DNA of 64,000 bases from Paenibacillus sp. J2TS4 (GTDB lineage: Bacteria; Bacillota; Bacilli; Paenibacillales; NBRC-103111): NCBI RefSeq assembly GCF_018403245.1, contig NZ_BOSH01000004.1, positions 124,001 to 188,000 of the forward strand, written 5' to 3'. Below the pieces are notes generated by a model. The model did no database searches and was not told the DNA's origin. It saw only the letters and a list, made by a program, of their open reading frames with translations. A program made the translations under genes and the position numbers. How positions within the stretch are numbered: the stretch's first letter is position 1; each line of letters begins with the position of its first letter. Shown here one piece after another: positions 7,568-16,842 of this stretch.

Positions 7568-9624
7568 TGGCTATGGATCTTAGAGAATTGGCTGTCCGGC
7601 AGGTGCGCGGGATTGGCCCCCGAAAGGCGGAGGATCTGCAAGCGCTTGGTATAGAGACAGCATATGATTTATTAGAGTATTTCCCTTTTCGCTATGAAGA
7701 TTATCATATCCGGGATTTGGCCGCAGTTAAGGACGGGGAAAAGGTAACGGTGGAGGGGACGATCTACGGGGCGCCTGTCTTGCAGATGTACGGACGCAAG
7801 AAGTCTCGCCTTACCTGCAAAGTTGTCGTAGATCCGCTGATGATTACTGCTGTCTGGTTTAATCGGCATTTTATTAAGGACCAGTTAACGACGGGAGCTA
7901 AAATCGTCCTGACCGGCAAATGGGAGCAGAACAGGCTGCAGATCACCGTTGCGGAGCATGAATTCCCCGATCGGGGCGGGGCTTCGCGAACAGGTACGCT
8001 GCAGCCTGTTTATTCCGTAGCCGGCCCGGTGACGCAAAACTGGCTGCGCAAAACGATCCGGCAAGTATTGGCGCAATATGGGCAATGGGTAGAAGAAATT
8101 TTACCCGAGGAGCTGGTGAAGAAATACCGGTTAATGCCCCGCGAGCGGGCCGTCTCCGTTATTCATCAGCCGGAAGATTGGGAGGAGGGCAAGCAGGCTC
8201 GAAGGCGAATCGTCTATGAGGAACTGTTCCTGTTCCAATTGAAAATGCAGGCTTTTCGTGCTCTTAACCGCAGTAAATCGGACGGTGTCGCTCATTCGGT
8301 AGATTCTCAGGCCGTGAGAGAATTCGTTCGTTCTTTGCCATTCGTGCTGACGGCTTCCCAAAAAAACGTTATTGCGGAAATTTTGGAGGATCTTAAACAG
8401 CCATATGCAATGAATCGGCTGCTGCAAGGGGATGTCGGCTCCGGGAAAACGGTGGTGGCGGCGGTCGCATTATTTGCTGTAGTTAAAGCGGGGGCGCAAG
8501 GGGCGTTGATGGTGCCCACCGAAATATTGGCTGAGCAGCACAAGCGGTCACTCGAGAAGCTGTTTGCTCCATACGGAATTCAAGTAGGCCTGCTGACAGG
8601 CAGCTTGACCGAAAGACAGCGGCGCGATGCGCGTGCCTCCATTCAGATGGGGCTGACCGATATTGTAGTCGGCACTCATGCGCTTATTCAGGAGGATGTG
8701 ATCTTTCATCGGCTTGGACTGGTTGTGACCGATGAGCAGCATCGGTTCGGGGTTAATCAGCGAAGCATTCTGCGCCGTAAAGGACTGCATCCGGATGTGC
8801 TTACTATGACGGCCACTCCGATTCCGCGGACACTGGCCATTACCGCATTTGGCGATATGGATGTGTCCACATTGAAGGAGCTGCCCAAAGGACGGAAGCC
8901 CATCAAGACCTACGCTGTTCCTCATGACATGCTGGAGCGGGTTCTTCGTTTTATTCGTAAGGAAGCGGCGGCGGGCAGGCAGGCATACGTCATTTGTCCG
9001 TTAATCGAAGAATCGGACAAGCTGGATGTTCAGAATGCGATTGACGTTCATGCTCAATTAACTCATCATTTTCCCGACTTGTCCGTAGGGCTGCTGCACG
9101 GTCGCCTGTCTAATCAGGATAAGGAACAGATTATGGCGGAGTTCAGCGACAACCGGATACAGGTGCTGGTGTCCACCACCGTTGTCGAGGTGGGAGTCGA
9201 TGTTCCGAACGCTACGCTGATGGTGGTGTACGATGCGGTTCGCTTCGGACTGTCCCAGCTTCACCAGCTTCGTGGAAGGGTCGGGCGAGGGGAGCATCAA
9301 TCTTACTGCATCCTCATTGCCGATCCGAAGAACGAAATTAGCCGGGAACGGTTGAAGGTGATGACGGAGACGAACGATGGCTTTGAAATTGCACGCCGCG
9401 ACTTGGAAATTAGGGGACCAGGTGATTTCTTTGGCACGAAGCAAAGTGGCCTGCCGGAATTTAAGGTGGCCGATCTGATGAGTGATTTTGAAATTCTGGA
9501 GAAGGCTCGGGAAGACGCAGCCGAGCTGGTGTCCGAATCGGACTTCTGGACCGCTGCCCGTTATTTGCCGCTGCGCGATTATTTGCAGCGGTCGCAAGTC
9601 TTCAGTGGTCACCCGTTTGATTAA
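7567..9624 (+). CDS. recG: ATP-dependent DNA helicase RecG
   Basis: Branch-migration helicase that reverses stalled forks and processes recombination intermediates. The 685-aa protein has the N-terminal wedge/OB domain (PFRYEDYHIRDLA to about residue 160). SF2 helicase motifs follow: Walker A LLQGDVGSGKT (about residue 285), DEQHRFG (DExx box, about 395), TATPIPRTL, STTVVEVGVDVPNA, and QLRGRVGRG. The C-terminal region has ETNDGFEIARRDLEIRGPGDFFGT, typical of RecG. The ATG overlaps the degV stop, so the yloU-fakA-degV-recG operon is tightly packed. A terminator follows 10 bases after the stop. Confidence 0.97.
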   Translation: MAMDLRELAVRQVRGIGPRKAEDLQALGIETAYDLLEYFPFRYEDYHIRDLAAVKDGEKVTVEGTIYGAPVLQMYGRKKSRLTCKVVVDPLMITAVWFNRHFIKDQLTTGAKIVLTGKWEQNRLQITVAEHEFPDRGGASRTGTLQPVYSVAGPVTQNWLRKTIRQVLAQYGQWVEEILPEELVKKYRLMPRERAVSVIHQPEDWEEGKQARRRIVYEELFLFQLKMQAFRALNRSKSDGVAHSVDSQAVREFVRSLPFVLTASQKNVIAEILEDLKQPYAMNRLLQGDVGSGKTVVAAVALFAVVKAGAQGALMVPTEILAEQHKRSLEKLFAPYGIQVGLLTGSLTERQRRDARASIQMGLTDIVVGTHALIQEDVIFHRLGLVVTDEQHRFGVNQRSILRRKGLHPDVLTMTATPIPRTLAITAFGDMDVSTLKELPKGRKPIKTYAVPHDMLERVLRFIRKEAAAGRQAYVICPLIEESDKLDVQNAIDVHAQLTHHFPDLSVGLLHGRLSNQDKEQIMAEFSDNRIQVLVSTTVVEVGVDVPNATLMVVYDAVRFGLSQLHQLRGRVGRGEHQSYCILIADPKNEISRERLKVMTETNDGFEIARRDLEIRGPGDFFGTKQSGLPEFKVADLMSDFEILEKAREDAAELVSESDFWTAARYLPLRDYLQRSQVFSGHPFD

Positions 9625-9634
9625 CTAATGATCC

Positions 9635-9664
9635 GCCTTTCTCATCTGAGAGGGGCTTTTTTTA
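9635..9664 (+). terminator. Terminator after recG
   Basis: GCCTTTCTCA, loop TC, TGAGAGGGGC forms a stem with two G-U pairs, followed by eight T. Confidence 0.85.
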
Positions 9665-9727
9665 ATTGGCTTTGTTAAACGTTATTGTTGATATTTCTTT
9701 ATCATGCAACTTTACAGTTGCTTATAC

Positions 9728-9757
9728 TTGACAAGCAACCGTAGGGTTGCTTATAAT
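9728..9757 (+). promoter_or_regulatory. Promoter with overlapping operator for the ArsR-type regulator (leaderless)
   Basis: A perfect TTGACA and a perfect TATAAT are spaced by 18 bases. The spacer holds the inverted repeat GCAACCGTAGGGTTGC, and a related copy (GCAACTTTACAGTTGC) lies just upstream at 9707-9722; both are followed by TTATA. The -10 box ends only 6 bases before the ATG at 9764, so transcription should begin at or next to the start codon. Confidence 0.7.
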
Positions 9758-9763
9758 CGATAT

Positions 9764-10042
9764 ATGAATAGGGACAAAGACGCTATATTCAAAGCACTTG
9801 GCGACTCAACTCGGCGGCTTATATTAGACGAACTATCCGAGCGCAACGAGCAGACGTTATATGAACTTACGGTGCGTCTCATTACGAAGCACGACCTCTC
9901 CATTACGCGACAGGCGATAGCTAAACATATTTCTGCATTGGAAGATGCAGGGCTCGTAAAGTCAGAAAAAAAGGGAAAATATCGAGTGGTTATATTCAAC
10001 AACGAACCACTTAAAAATTTGCTGAAAGGATGGGTAGAGTAA
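9764..10042 (+). CDS. ArsR-type winged-helix regulator
   Basis: A 92-aa helix-turn-helix protein with the ArsR pattern: DKDAIFKALGDSTRRLILDELSER, recognition region SITRQAIAKHISALEDAGLVKSEKKGKYRV, and a beta-wing. It has no ELCVCD metal site and no cysteine, so it is not a classical metal sensor. Start ATG 9764 fits the family N-terminus; the in-frame ATG at 9704 lies upstream of the promoter. The near-zero distance between -10 and ATG implies a leaderless mRNA. The following VOC-family gene is the likely partner and target. Inverted repeats over the promoter suggest autoregulation. Confidence 0.85.
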   Translation: MNRDKDAIFKALGDSTRRLILDELSERNEQTLYELTVRLITKHDLSITRQAIAKHISALEDAGLVKSEKKGKYRVVIFNNEPLKNLLKGWVE

Positions 10043-10143
10043 TTTCAATTAAAACTTCTGACGAATGTATGGGTTTTTCTGATTGGAGCCAGATTGTTAG
10101 CAGAGCACCAACGTCGCAAATAATCAAAGGAGGCAAAAACATT

Positions 10144-10527
10144 ATGAAAATCATTGTTGCCAGTATATTCGTTCAAGATCAAGACAAGGCATTGGAATTT
10201 TATACAAAAACACTGGGCTTTTTAAAAAAGCATGACGTTCCCGCCGGAGAATTTAGGTGGATAACGCTTGTTTCTCCCGATGAGCAAGACGGTACCGAGC
10301 TTTTACTCGAACCGAATGACCATCCTGCCGCCAAAGAGTATCAAAAGAGGATATTTGCCGATGGCATCCCAGCGACAATGTTTGGCGTTGCAGATATTAA
10401 TAAAGAGTATAAACGATTATCGGAAAACGGCGTGAAGTTTACTATGGAGCCGACAAAAATGGGCGAACTCACAATAGCTGTCTTCGACGATACATGCGGC
10501 AACCTTATTCAGATTGTGCAGAAGTAA
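10144..10527 (+). CDS. VOC-family protein (glyoxalase/bleomycin-resistance fold)
   Basis: A 127-aa vicinal-oxygen-chelate protein with paired beta-alpha-beta-beta-beta modules: KIIVASIFVQDQDKALEFYTKTLGF at the N-terminus and a second module around MFGVADINKEYKRLSENGVKFTMEP ending AVFDDTCGNLIQIVQ. Such proteins bind metals, antibiotics or small metabolites; the substrate is unknown. Start ATG 10144 has GGAGG 9 bases upstream. It follows the ArsR-type regulator by 101 bases on the same strand, an arrangement in which the regulator usually controls the VOC gene. The gap between them has no terminator. Confidence 0.85.
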   Translation: MKIIVASIFVQDQDKALEFYTKTLGFLKKHDVPAGEFRWITLVSPDEQDGTELLLEPNDHPAAKEYQKRIFADGIPATMFGVADINKEYKRLSENGVKFTMEPTKMGELTIAVFDDTCGNLIQIVQK

Positions 10528-10622
10528 CTTGCCCGTACGGCGTTGTATTTATAAAATCATAGCACATTCAAGGAAACCCCACATAGAATAGAGAATGACA
10601 TTTTCTTTATGGAGGGGTGAAG

Positions 10623-10910
10623 ATGAGCTATCAGCAATACGGGATTGATCGACAATTGGTGGAGCGCATCAAGCTGAAAATGAAAAACCCGGTGCTCAAG
10701 GAGCGGGTGAAAGCTTTGCTGCATGGGGTCAACAAGCATGATCTTCAGGATCGCGCCAAAGTAAGGGGGCTGCTCAACCGGATCTCTAAAGTGCTGGGAG
10801 AAAATTTGACGGAAAAGCAAGCGACTCAGATTGTTAATTTTGTGCTGGCGCAAAAAATAGATCCGAACAATACCTTCCACTTAATTAAACTGTGGGGGAT
10901 GTTTCGTTAG
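10623..10910 (+). CDS. Stage VI sporulation protein F-like (SpoVIF family)
   Basis: A 95-aa helical basic protein. Its pattern IKLKMKNPVLKERVKALLHG, then HDLQDRAKVRGLLNRISKVLG, then LTEKQATQIVNFVLAQKI matches what I recall of SpoVIF (YjcC), a mother-cell protein needed with GerE for late coat assembly. Start ATG 10623 follows GGAGGGGTGA. Upstream, CATAGAATA (10582-10590) with an AC-containing hexamer 16 bases before it resembles a SigK/SigE-type promoter (CATANNNTA), which would fit mother-cell expression. The family assignment is from pattern memory and is moderately sure. Confidence 0.65.
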   Translation: MSYQQYGIDRQLVERIKLKMKNPVLKERVKALLHGVNKHDLQDRAKVRGLLNRISKVLGENLTEKQATQIVNFVLAQKIDPNNTFHLIKLWGMFR

Positions 10911-10965
10911 CTGGCTGAAGCCGGTGGCTCGCGATCCAATTTTATTTAAAAATATTAGAATAGGA

Positions 10966-10995
10966 TTGACGGACTTGGGGAAATCTGCTTATAAT
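10966..10995 (+). promoter_or_regulatory. SigA promoter of the ilvBN T-box operon
   Basis: TTGACG and TATAAT are separated by 18 bases, placing the transcription start close to 11002, just ahead of the first T-box. Confidence 0.7.
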
Positions 10996-11003
10996 ATACA
11001 TTA

Positions 11004-11334
11004 ATCATTAAAGCTAAAGCGAAGAAGAGGTTATAGGAATAGAGGCTCTTATGCACCAGAGAGCGGTGGAGCTGCTGAAACCACGGCCATAATCCTTTAT
11101 GACGATGTCGCCTCCGAGCTTTCTTCCCGAACGATTAGTAAGGAAGAACGATCAGCACCCGTTATTGTGCTAAGGTAGAAGACTCGGAATAGAGATTGGA
11201 TCATTCTGTTTGCCGGCTTCGACCTATCGAGTCCGCCATCGCGAGATGACGGTGAATTCGGGTGGTACCACGGAAGAGAACCCCTTTCGTCCCGCTGACG
11301 TTCATTATGAACGCTGTGGACGAAAGGGTTTTTT
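11004..11334 (+). promoter_or_regulatory. T-box leader 1 (branched-chain amino acid tRNA sensor)
   Basis: Shows the T-box landmarks in order: AGAGAGCGGTGGAGCTGCTG (stem I bulge and loop), a specifier region around 11101-11115, and the T-box core GGGTGGTACCACGG (11260-11273). A terminator follows at 11282-11334 (CCCTTTCGTCC pairing with GGACGAAAGGG, then T6). Uncharged tRNA would stabilise the antiterminator. The likely specifier is GTC (Val, 11107-11109) by alignment to the usual position; CTC (Leu) four bases later is an alternative. Confidence 0.9.
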
Positions 11335-11344
11335 ATTTGTCCTG

Positions 11345-11677
11345 ACAGGGGAATAGATGAACAAGCTGAGAAGAGGATAAAGTCACAAAGGCACTTATGT
11401 ACAGAGAGCGTCGGATTCGCTGAGACCGCGCCATAATCCTTTACGACAATGTCGCCTCGGAGCTTTTTTCCTGAATGTCCGAGTAAGGAAAAACGGCTGG
11501 CCCCGTTATCGAGCCGGGTTGGAATTTCCGATTTTTGCCGTGACGTCCGGCAAATCGGGATTCCGACCCATGGAGGCCGGAGCTTGTGAAAGCTCCCGTA
11601 AATCCGGGTGGTACCACGGAAGAGATGATTCCTTTCGTCCCGCAGCGCTTAGGCGAGGTGGGGCGAAAGGATTTTTT
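11345..11677 (+). promoter_or_regulatory. T-box leader 2, in tandem
   Basis: A second complete T-box follows the first terminator: AGAGAGCGTCGGATTCGCTGAGA (11403 onward), specifier region with GTC at 11451-11453, core GGGTGGTACCACGG at 11606-11619, and terminator CCTTTCGTCCC/GGGCGAAAGG (11631-11670) with T6. The specifier surroundings (CCATAATCCTTTA, then GTCGCCTC) are nearly the same as in leader 1, so both probably read the same tRNA. ilvB starts 75 bases later. Confidence 0.9.
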
Positions 11678-11751
11678 GTTTTTAATATAGCTATATGGAT
11701 CAGCCATGGCCAGGCTGAATGGATTTTCACATAACAAGGAGGTAAATATTA

Positions 11752-13500
11752 ATGAGTATCACTTACTCTACTGCAAGTGCGGAAACAGACATTCGATACA
11801 AGCTGCTGCAGCCCGACCGGATCTCGGGTTCGGAAATTTTGCTGAGAGCTTTGCTGCTCGAAGGGGTGGACTGCGTATTTGGTTATCCCGGGGGGAATGT
11901 TCTCTATATTTACGATGCGATGCATGGTAATCCCGATTTTAAACATTTGTTGACCCGACATGAGCAAGGGGCCATCCATGCGGCCGACGGATATGCCCGA
12001 TCTACGGGCAAGGTAGGTGTCTGTATTGCGACGTCGGGTCCCGGGGCGACCAACCTGGTTACGGGAATCGCCACCGCTTATATGGATTCCGTTCCACTCG
12101 TTGTAATTACGGGCAATGTACCCAGCCATTTAATCGGCACGGACGCCTTCCAGGAAGCCGATATAACGGGGATAACGATGCCGATTACGAAGCATAGCTA
12201 TTTTGTTCGCAAGGTCGAGGATTTGGCGCAGACGATCCGGGAAGCTTTCTATATTGCCAATACAGGCCGGAAAGGACCGGTGCTGATTGACATTCCGAAG
12301 GATGTGTCGGCCGCATTGACGGAGTTCTATTATCCGGACAAGGTAGAGGTACGGGGGTATTGTCCCAGCCCGCCAGTGAATGAGGCTCAGATCGACGCAT
12401 TGCTCCAGGCGATGGAAAGGGCGGAACGGCCTGTTATTCTCGCCGGTGGAGGAGTCGTGTACGCCGATGCGTCGCCTGAATTGCTGGAATTCGTGGAGAA
12501 GACGCAAATTCCGGTGACCACCACTCTCCTTGGGCTAGGGGGCTTCCCGAGCGGTCATGAGTTATCGATGGGTATGCCGGGGATGCACGGAACGTACACC
12601 GCCAATATGGCTATGACGGAGGCCGATTTACTCATTTCGATCGGAGCCCGCTTTGACGATCGGGTGACGATGAAGCTGGACGGATTCGCTCCGAACGCAG
12701 AAATCGCTCATATTGACATTGATCCCGCAGAGATCGGTAAGAATGTGGAGACCCAGTATCCGGTTCTGGGAAATATTAAAGCGGTGTTGGCTTATGCGAA
12801 TCCAAAAGCGAGACGCGCAGAGAAAGCGCAAGACTGGCTGCGGCGAATTCAGCAAATGAAACGGGAATTTCCGTTAACCTATACAGATTCAGAGCAGCAA
12901 TTGAAGCCTCAATTCGTAGTGCAGATGATCGGTGAAATGACTAAAGGGGAGGCAATCGTCACTACCGATGTCGGCCAGCATCAGATGTGGGTCGCGCAGT
13001 ATTATCCATTCCGCCGCACTCGTTCCTCGATTACATCCGGCGGCTTGGGAACGATGGGCTTTGGATTGCCGTCGGCCATGGGAGCGCAAATCGGTCATCC
13101 CGATAAGCTGGTTATTTCCATTAACGGAGATGGAGGAATGCAGATGTGCGCCCAAGAGCTGGCGGTATGCGCTATCCATCAAATCCCCGTTAAATTTGTC
13201 ATCATTAACAACGGGGTATTGGGGATGATCCGGCAATGGCAGGAGCTTGTGCATGAAGGCCGTTTAAGTCATTGTGACTTGGCAGGCAGTCCCGATTTTG
13301 TCAAGCTGGCCGAAGCCTATGGGATTAAAGGGCTCCGGGCTACCAATAAAGAGGAGGCGCGTTCAGCATGGCAGGAAGCTATGCAGACACCAGGGCCGGT
13401 GGTCGTTGATTTCCAAGTTTCCAAGGATGAATTCGTGTTTCCGATGGTTCCTCAGGGCAAGGCGATACATGAAATGATCTTGGAGGAGGACTCGCAATGA
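11752..13500 (+). CDS. ilvB: Acetolactate synthase large subunit
   Basis: ThDP-dependent enzyme that makes acetolactate or acetohydroxybutyrate, the first common step of Val, Leu and Ile synthesis. The 582-aa protein has the catalytic Glu motif (TRHEQGAIHAADGYAR, about residue 68), the FAD-binding middle domain, and the ThDP/Mg motif GDGGMQMCAQEL ending in INNGVLGMIRQWQ. Start ATG follows AAGGAGG. The ilvN ATG overlaps its stop (ATGA), so subunits are coupled. Expression is under two tandem T-boxes. Neither ilvC nor leuA follows, so the rest of the pathway is elsewhere. Confidence 0.96.
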   Translation: MSITYSTASAETDIRYKLLQPDRISGSEILLRALLLEGVDCVFGYPGGNVLYIYDAMHGNPDFKHLLTRHEQGAIHAADGYARSTGKVGVCIATSGPGATNLVTGIATAYMDSVPLVVITGNVPSHLIGTDAFQEADITGITMPITKHSYFVRKVEDLAQTIREAFYIANTGRKGPVLIDIPKDVSAALTEFYYPDKVEVRGYCPSPPVNEAQIDALLQAMERAERPVILAGGGVVYADASPELLEFVEKTQIPVTTTLLGLGGFPSGHELSMGMPGMHGTYTANMAMTEADLLISIGARFDDRVTMKLDGFAPNAEIAHIDIDPAEIGKNVETQYPVLGNIKAVLAYANPKARRAEKAQDWLRRIQQMKREFPLTYTDSEQQLKPQFVVQMIGEMTKGEAIVTTDVGQHQMWVAQYYPFRRTRSSITSGGLGTMGFGLPSAMGAQIGHPDKLVISINGDGGMQMCAQELAVCAIHQIPVKFVIINNGVLGMIRQWQELVHEGRLSHCDLAGSPDFVKLAEAYGIKGLRATNKEEARSAWQEAMQTPGPVVVDFQVSKDEFVFPMVPQGKAIHEMILEEDSQ

Positions 13501-13979
13501 ATAAGCACACGGTATCCATTCTTGTCAACGATCAGCCAGGGGTCCTTCAGCGCGTGGCCGGCCTGTTTGGCCGCAGAGGCTTTAACATTGAAAGCATTAC
13601 GGTTGGCTGCTCGGAGGAGGCCGGCTTGTCCCGAATGATTGTAGTCACTAGCGGAGATGAACGGACCCTTGATCAAATAACCAAACAATTGGGCAAGCTG
13701 ATCGATGTTATTGCAGTGAGACAGCTTAGCGGCTTGCCGATGGTATCGCGGGAGCTTGCTCTCATCAGAGTTCATGTTCAGCCGTTGAAGCGTCCGGAAA
13801 TTCTCGGAGTAGTGGAAACCTTCCGCGGGTCGATTATCGACATTGCAGCTGATACGATGGTGGTAGAAATCGTTGGAGAAGCAGAGAAGATTCAGGCGAT
13901 GGTGGAATTAATGAGGCCCTATGGGATTCAGGAGCTGACGCGAACCGGGGTAACCGCCATGGCCAGGGGAGCACGATAG
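13497..13979 (+). CDS. ilvN: Acetolactate synthase small (regulatory) subunit
   Basis: Regulatory subunit that activates IlvB and confers feedback inhibition by valine. The 160-aa protein has an N-terminal ACT domain (VSILVNDQPGVLQRVAGLFGRRGFNIESITVG) and a C-terminal ACT-like domain ending LMRPYGIQELTRTGVTAMARG, the usual length for this family (also called IlvH). It overlaps ilvB by four bases. A long hairpin lies about 30 bases after the stop. Confidence 0.96.
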   Translation: MNKHTVSILVNDQPGVLQRVAGLFGRRGFNIESITVGCSEEAGLSRMIVVTSGDERTLDQITKQLGKLIDVIAVRQLSGLPMVSRELALIRVHVQPLKRPEILGVVETFRGSIIDIAADTMVVEIVGEAEKIQAMVELMRPYGIQELTRTGVTAMARGAR

Positions 13980-14007
13980 GAAGAGAAGGGCTCAGGCATA
14001 TAGATAA

Positions 14008-14043
14008 ACAAACTGCACGGATCTGGTGATCTGTGCAGTTTGT
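14008..14043. terminator. Inverted repeat between ilvN and ferredoxin gene
   Basis: ACAAACTGCAC and GTGCAGTTTGT form a perfect 11-bp stem between two convergent genes. Neither side has a good T-run, so terminator function is likely but not certain. Confidence 0.55.
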
Positions 14044-14063
14044 GGTGGTTGCTTAGGTGGATG

Positions 14064-14303
14064 TTAATTATTTTGGAAAAACAAACGGTTTTTCTCGATA
14101 TACTCTTTCTCGTCATCGGGTACGTCATCTTCGTGGAAAATAGCCGCTACCGGACAAACCGCCTCGCATGCGCCGCATTCGATACAGGTATCCGGATCAA
14201 TGTAGTATTGATCTTCACCTTCATGAATGCAGTCTACCGGACAAGATGTCACACAGTCTGCAGCTTTTTCTCCGATACACGGAGAGGTGATAATGAATGA
14301 CAT
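14064..14303 (-). CDS. 7Fe/8Fe-type ferredoxin
   Basis: Small electron carrier of 79 aa. The N-terminal cluster ligands are spaced C-x7-C-x3-CP (SPCIGEKAADCVTSCPVDC) and the second set is CIECGACEAVCPV. Extra spacing in the first motif indicates a [3Fe-4S][4Fe-4S] ferredoxin like that of Bacillus schlegelii, with an acidic C-terminal helix (EDDVPDDEKEYIEKN). GAGGAGGTT lies upstream of the ATG. It is monocistronic and convergent with ilvN. Its redox partner cannot be told. Confidence 0.93.
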   Translation of the reverse strand: MSFIITSPCIGEKAADCVTSCPVDCIHEGEDQYYIDPDTCIECGACEAVCPVAAIFHEDDVPDDEKEYIEKNRLFFQNN

Positions 14304-14899
14304 AGAAATAACCTCCTCGTTAAATAATGGTAGGTAATTTGTTTATAAGAAAACCAGTTGTAGTAACTGGTGATCTCTCTTGGGCATCTAACCCTGACTA
14401 CCAGCCGATGCCGATAGGACCGACGCACTTGCCGAATAGATTATGGAAAAGAGTGGAATGCCGGTCGCGGCATTGAAGGAATAAGATGGATCAGAAAAGC
14501 CTGCCAAGATTTTGTCCTACGTGTTTATTATCACTTTTTTTATATAACAAATCAACAGATTATGGAGAAAGATTCAAGGAGAAAGTAACGCAGGCAATAT
14601 CCTTGAGCAAGGAAAGCTGCAAAACCGAAGTAAAACGACGAAGAGGGCTAATAAGAAGGGCAACAATAACAGCAACGATAACAGGGAAGAGACTAGAGCA
14701 GAAAATTATTAATATTAGAAAAAAATTGCCTAATGTTTGCAAATGTTTACAAACTATTTTTAATAAAGGCTGTTAAAATAAAAATAGGGGGAGGATACGC
14801 GGCGTCCCCTTTATTCGAAACCTGTTATTAGATGCTTGCGTAATATTAATTACAAACAGGGCAGAGCACTTCCTGGAAAAGGGTAGGGGGGGAGAAACG
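14304..14899. other. Intergenic region, no convincing gene
   Basis: About 600 bases with a small hairpin ACCAGTTGTAGTAACTGGT at 14353-14371 (probably in the ferredoxin upstream region) and AT-rich sequence before the GGDEF gene. A 96-codon reading frame at 14486-14776 has a fair AAGGA but a low-complexity, non-protein-like sequence. I see no riboswitch I can name. Confidence 0.5.
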
Positions 14900-16621
14900 A
14901 TGAAAGGTCAAGAGAATTTAGTGGAGGATACCAGTCATCAATTGAAAAAAATAATTAAAGAGCTCCAGGATATTAAATACGCATTGGACCAATCGTCTAT
15001 ACTGGCGGTGACGGATAAGCGGGGAAGAATTATTTCGGTTAACGACCAGTTTTGCCGCATTTCACAGTATTCACGGGAAGAGTTGATGGGACAAGACCAC
15101 CGGCTTGTCAATTCCGGACATCATCCGAAGGAATTTTTTGCCGAGCTGTGGAGAACTATTCGCAGCGGCCGAGTGTGGAATGGGGAAATTTGTAACCGTG
15201 CCAAGGATGGCAGCTTGTATTGGGTCAAGACGACCATTGTTCCTCTGCTTGATGACAACGGGGCTCCCCATCAATATATTTCCATCCGCAACGAAATTAG
15301 TGAGCTGAAGCACGCGCAAGAAACGATCCGTCATATGGCTTATCATGATTCGCTTACTCAACTGCCTAATCGAAGAATGTTTCAGGATCGGCTTGTCGAG
15401 GAAATCGATAAGGCTAAGCAACAGGGGCAGAGATTGGCCTTGCTGTTTCTCGATATTGACCGGTTCAAGAGCTTGAACGACAGCTTGGGCCATACGGTCG
15501 GCGATCTGCTGTTGGTCGAAGTGGCCAGACGGATGCAGACGTTGTCCTTTGTCCGTTCGCGGCTGTTCCGTTGGGGTGGAGATGAATTTACGGTCTTACT
15601 GCCGGAAAGCAGGAAGGAGGAGACGGTTTCACAGGCTGCCGATATTTTAAAGCTGTTTGATGAGAGCTTTGTTATACAGGGGCATGAATTTTTCGTTACG
15701 GTCAGTCTCGGCATCAGCTTCTATCCGGATCATGGAGAGGATATCGATTCTCTGGTGCGGCACGCAGATGTCGCGATGTATCGGGCGAAGGAGCATGGCG
15801 AAAGTATGGTGCAAGTTTATCAGTCGGCCATGAGTAAAGACTACGCGACGCTGCTTCTGATGGAAACCAAGCTGCGCAAAGCGATCGAGTCCGAAGGCTT
15901 GGAGCTTCATTATCAGCCGAAGATGGATATGACACGGGAAAACATTCATAGTATGGAGGCTCTTGTTCGCTGGACGGATCCGGAGCTGGGCTCGATTCCT
16001 CCGGGGCAATTCATTCCTCTGGCTGAGGAGCGGGGGTTAATTTCGACTCTTGGCTATTGGACATTGATGGCAGCGTGCCGGCAGAACAAGCTGTGGCAGG
16101 AAGCAGGCTTCCCGCCGATGCGGGTGGCGGTCAACATTTCCGCGATCCACTTTCAGCAGGCAGGATTTGCCCGCAAAGTTCGCGAGATTCTGGAGGAGAC
16201 GGGTCTGGAGCCCCAATATTTAGAGCTGGAAATTACGGAAAACATCATGCTGCGGAATACGAAGCAGTCGCTGGATGTCCTCCAGGAGCTTAAGCAGCTA
16301 GGGATCTCGATCTCCATCGACGATTTCGGGACAGGCTATTCCTCCCTCGGCTATTTACGGCGGTTCCCGATCGATACGCTGAAAATCGATCAATCGTTCA
16401 TCCGGGCGCTGGAGGAAGAAAATAATGCGGCCATTATTACGGCGATCATCTATATGGCTCATGCATTGAATTTGCGGGTTATCGCAGAAGGGGTGGAGGA
16501 GGAAGAGCAGCTCCGCTTTTTGACCCAGCATCGGTGTGACGAGATTCAAGGGTATTTGATCAGCAAGCCGCTTCCCGCGGTGGAATTCGCCCGATATTTG
16601 CAGCTGCGGGCTTCTTCTTGA
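14900..16621 (+). CDS. PAS-GGDEF-EAL cyclic-di-GMP turnover protein
   Basis: A 573-aa cytoplasmic protein with a PAS sensor domain (about residues 30-150), a GGDEF domain (about 155-310; motif RWGGDEF intact) and an EAL domain (about 325-570). No transmembrane segment is seen. In the EAL part the key residues are present: [45 protein letters not shown]. It should therefore be able to hydrolyse c-di-GMP. The inhibitory RxxD site is absent (FVRS in place of RxxD), so product inhibition of the cyclase is not expected. Start ATG follows GGGGGGAGAAACG. It stands alone, ended by a terminator 90 bases on. Confidence 0.93.
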   Translation: MKGQENLVEDTSHQLKKIIKELQDIKYALDQSSILAVTDKRGRIISVNDQFCRISQYSREELMGQDHRLVNSGHHPKEFFAELWRTIRSGRVWNGEICNRAKDGSLYWVKTTIVPLLDDNGAPHQYISIRNEISELKHAQETIRHMAYHDSLTQLPNRRMFQDRLVEEIDKAKQQGQRLALLFLDIDRFKSLNDSLGHTVGDLLLVEVARRMQTLSFVRSRLFRWGGDEFTVLLPESRKEETVSQAADILKLFDESFVIQGHEFFVTVSLGISFYPDHGEDIDSLVRHADVAMYRAKEHGESMVQVYQSAMSKDYATLLLMETKLRKAIESEGLELHYQPKMDMTRENIHSMEALVRWTDPELGSIPPGQFIPLAEERGLISTLGYWTLMAACRQNKLWQEAGFPPMRVAVNISAIHFQQAGFARKVREILEETGLEPQYLELEITENIMLRNTKQSLDVLQELKQLGISISIDDFGTGYSSLGYLRRFPIDTLKIDQSFIRALEEENNAAIITAIIYMAHALNLRVIAEGVEEEEQLRFLTQHRCDEIQGYLISKPLPAVEFARYLQLRASS

Positions 16622-16710
16622 TCTGTAGATTAGGGATTATATTAGGGGGTAGGAACTGAACTGGCCGAATTCGGGAGCCAGTCCAATCGTTTCATGAAAT
16701 GAAGGAGTAA

Positions 16711-16751
16711 GCTGTTCTAGGCAGAAATAACGATTAGAACAGCTTTTTTTT
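16711..16751 (+). terminator. Terminator after the PAS-GGDEF-EAL gene
   Basis: GCTGTTCTA and TAGAACAGC enclose a 14-base loop and are followed by eight T. Confidence 0.9.
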
Positions 16752-16842
16752 ATCCTATATAGCACACCAAACTCTTGGCGATAAGGGCTCCGGATAGGAG
16801 TTTTCCCACACTATACACCAATTAGAAATGTTTATTTTTTGC

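Noticed and set aside
14486..14776. 96-codon frame between the ferredoxin and GGDEF genes
   Set aside because: It has AAGGA before an ATG, but the protein is low-complexity and Arg/Lys/Thr-rich with no domain pattern, and the opposite strand is equally open.
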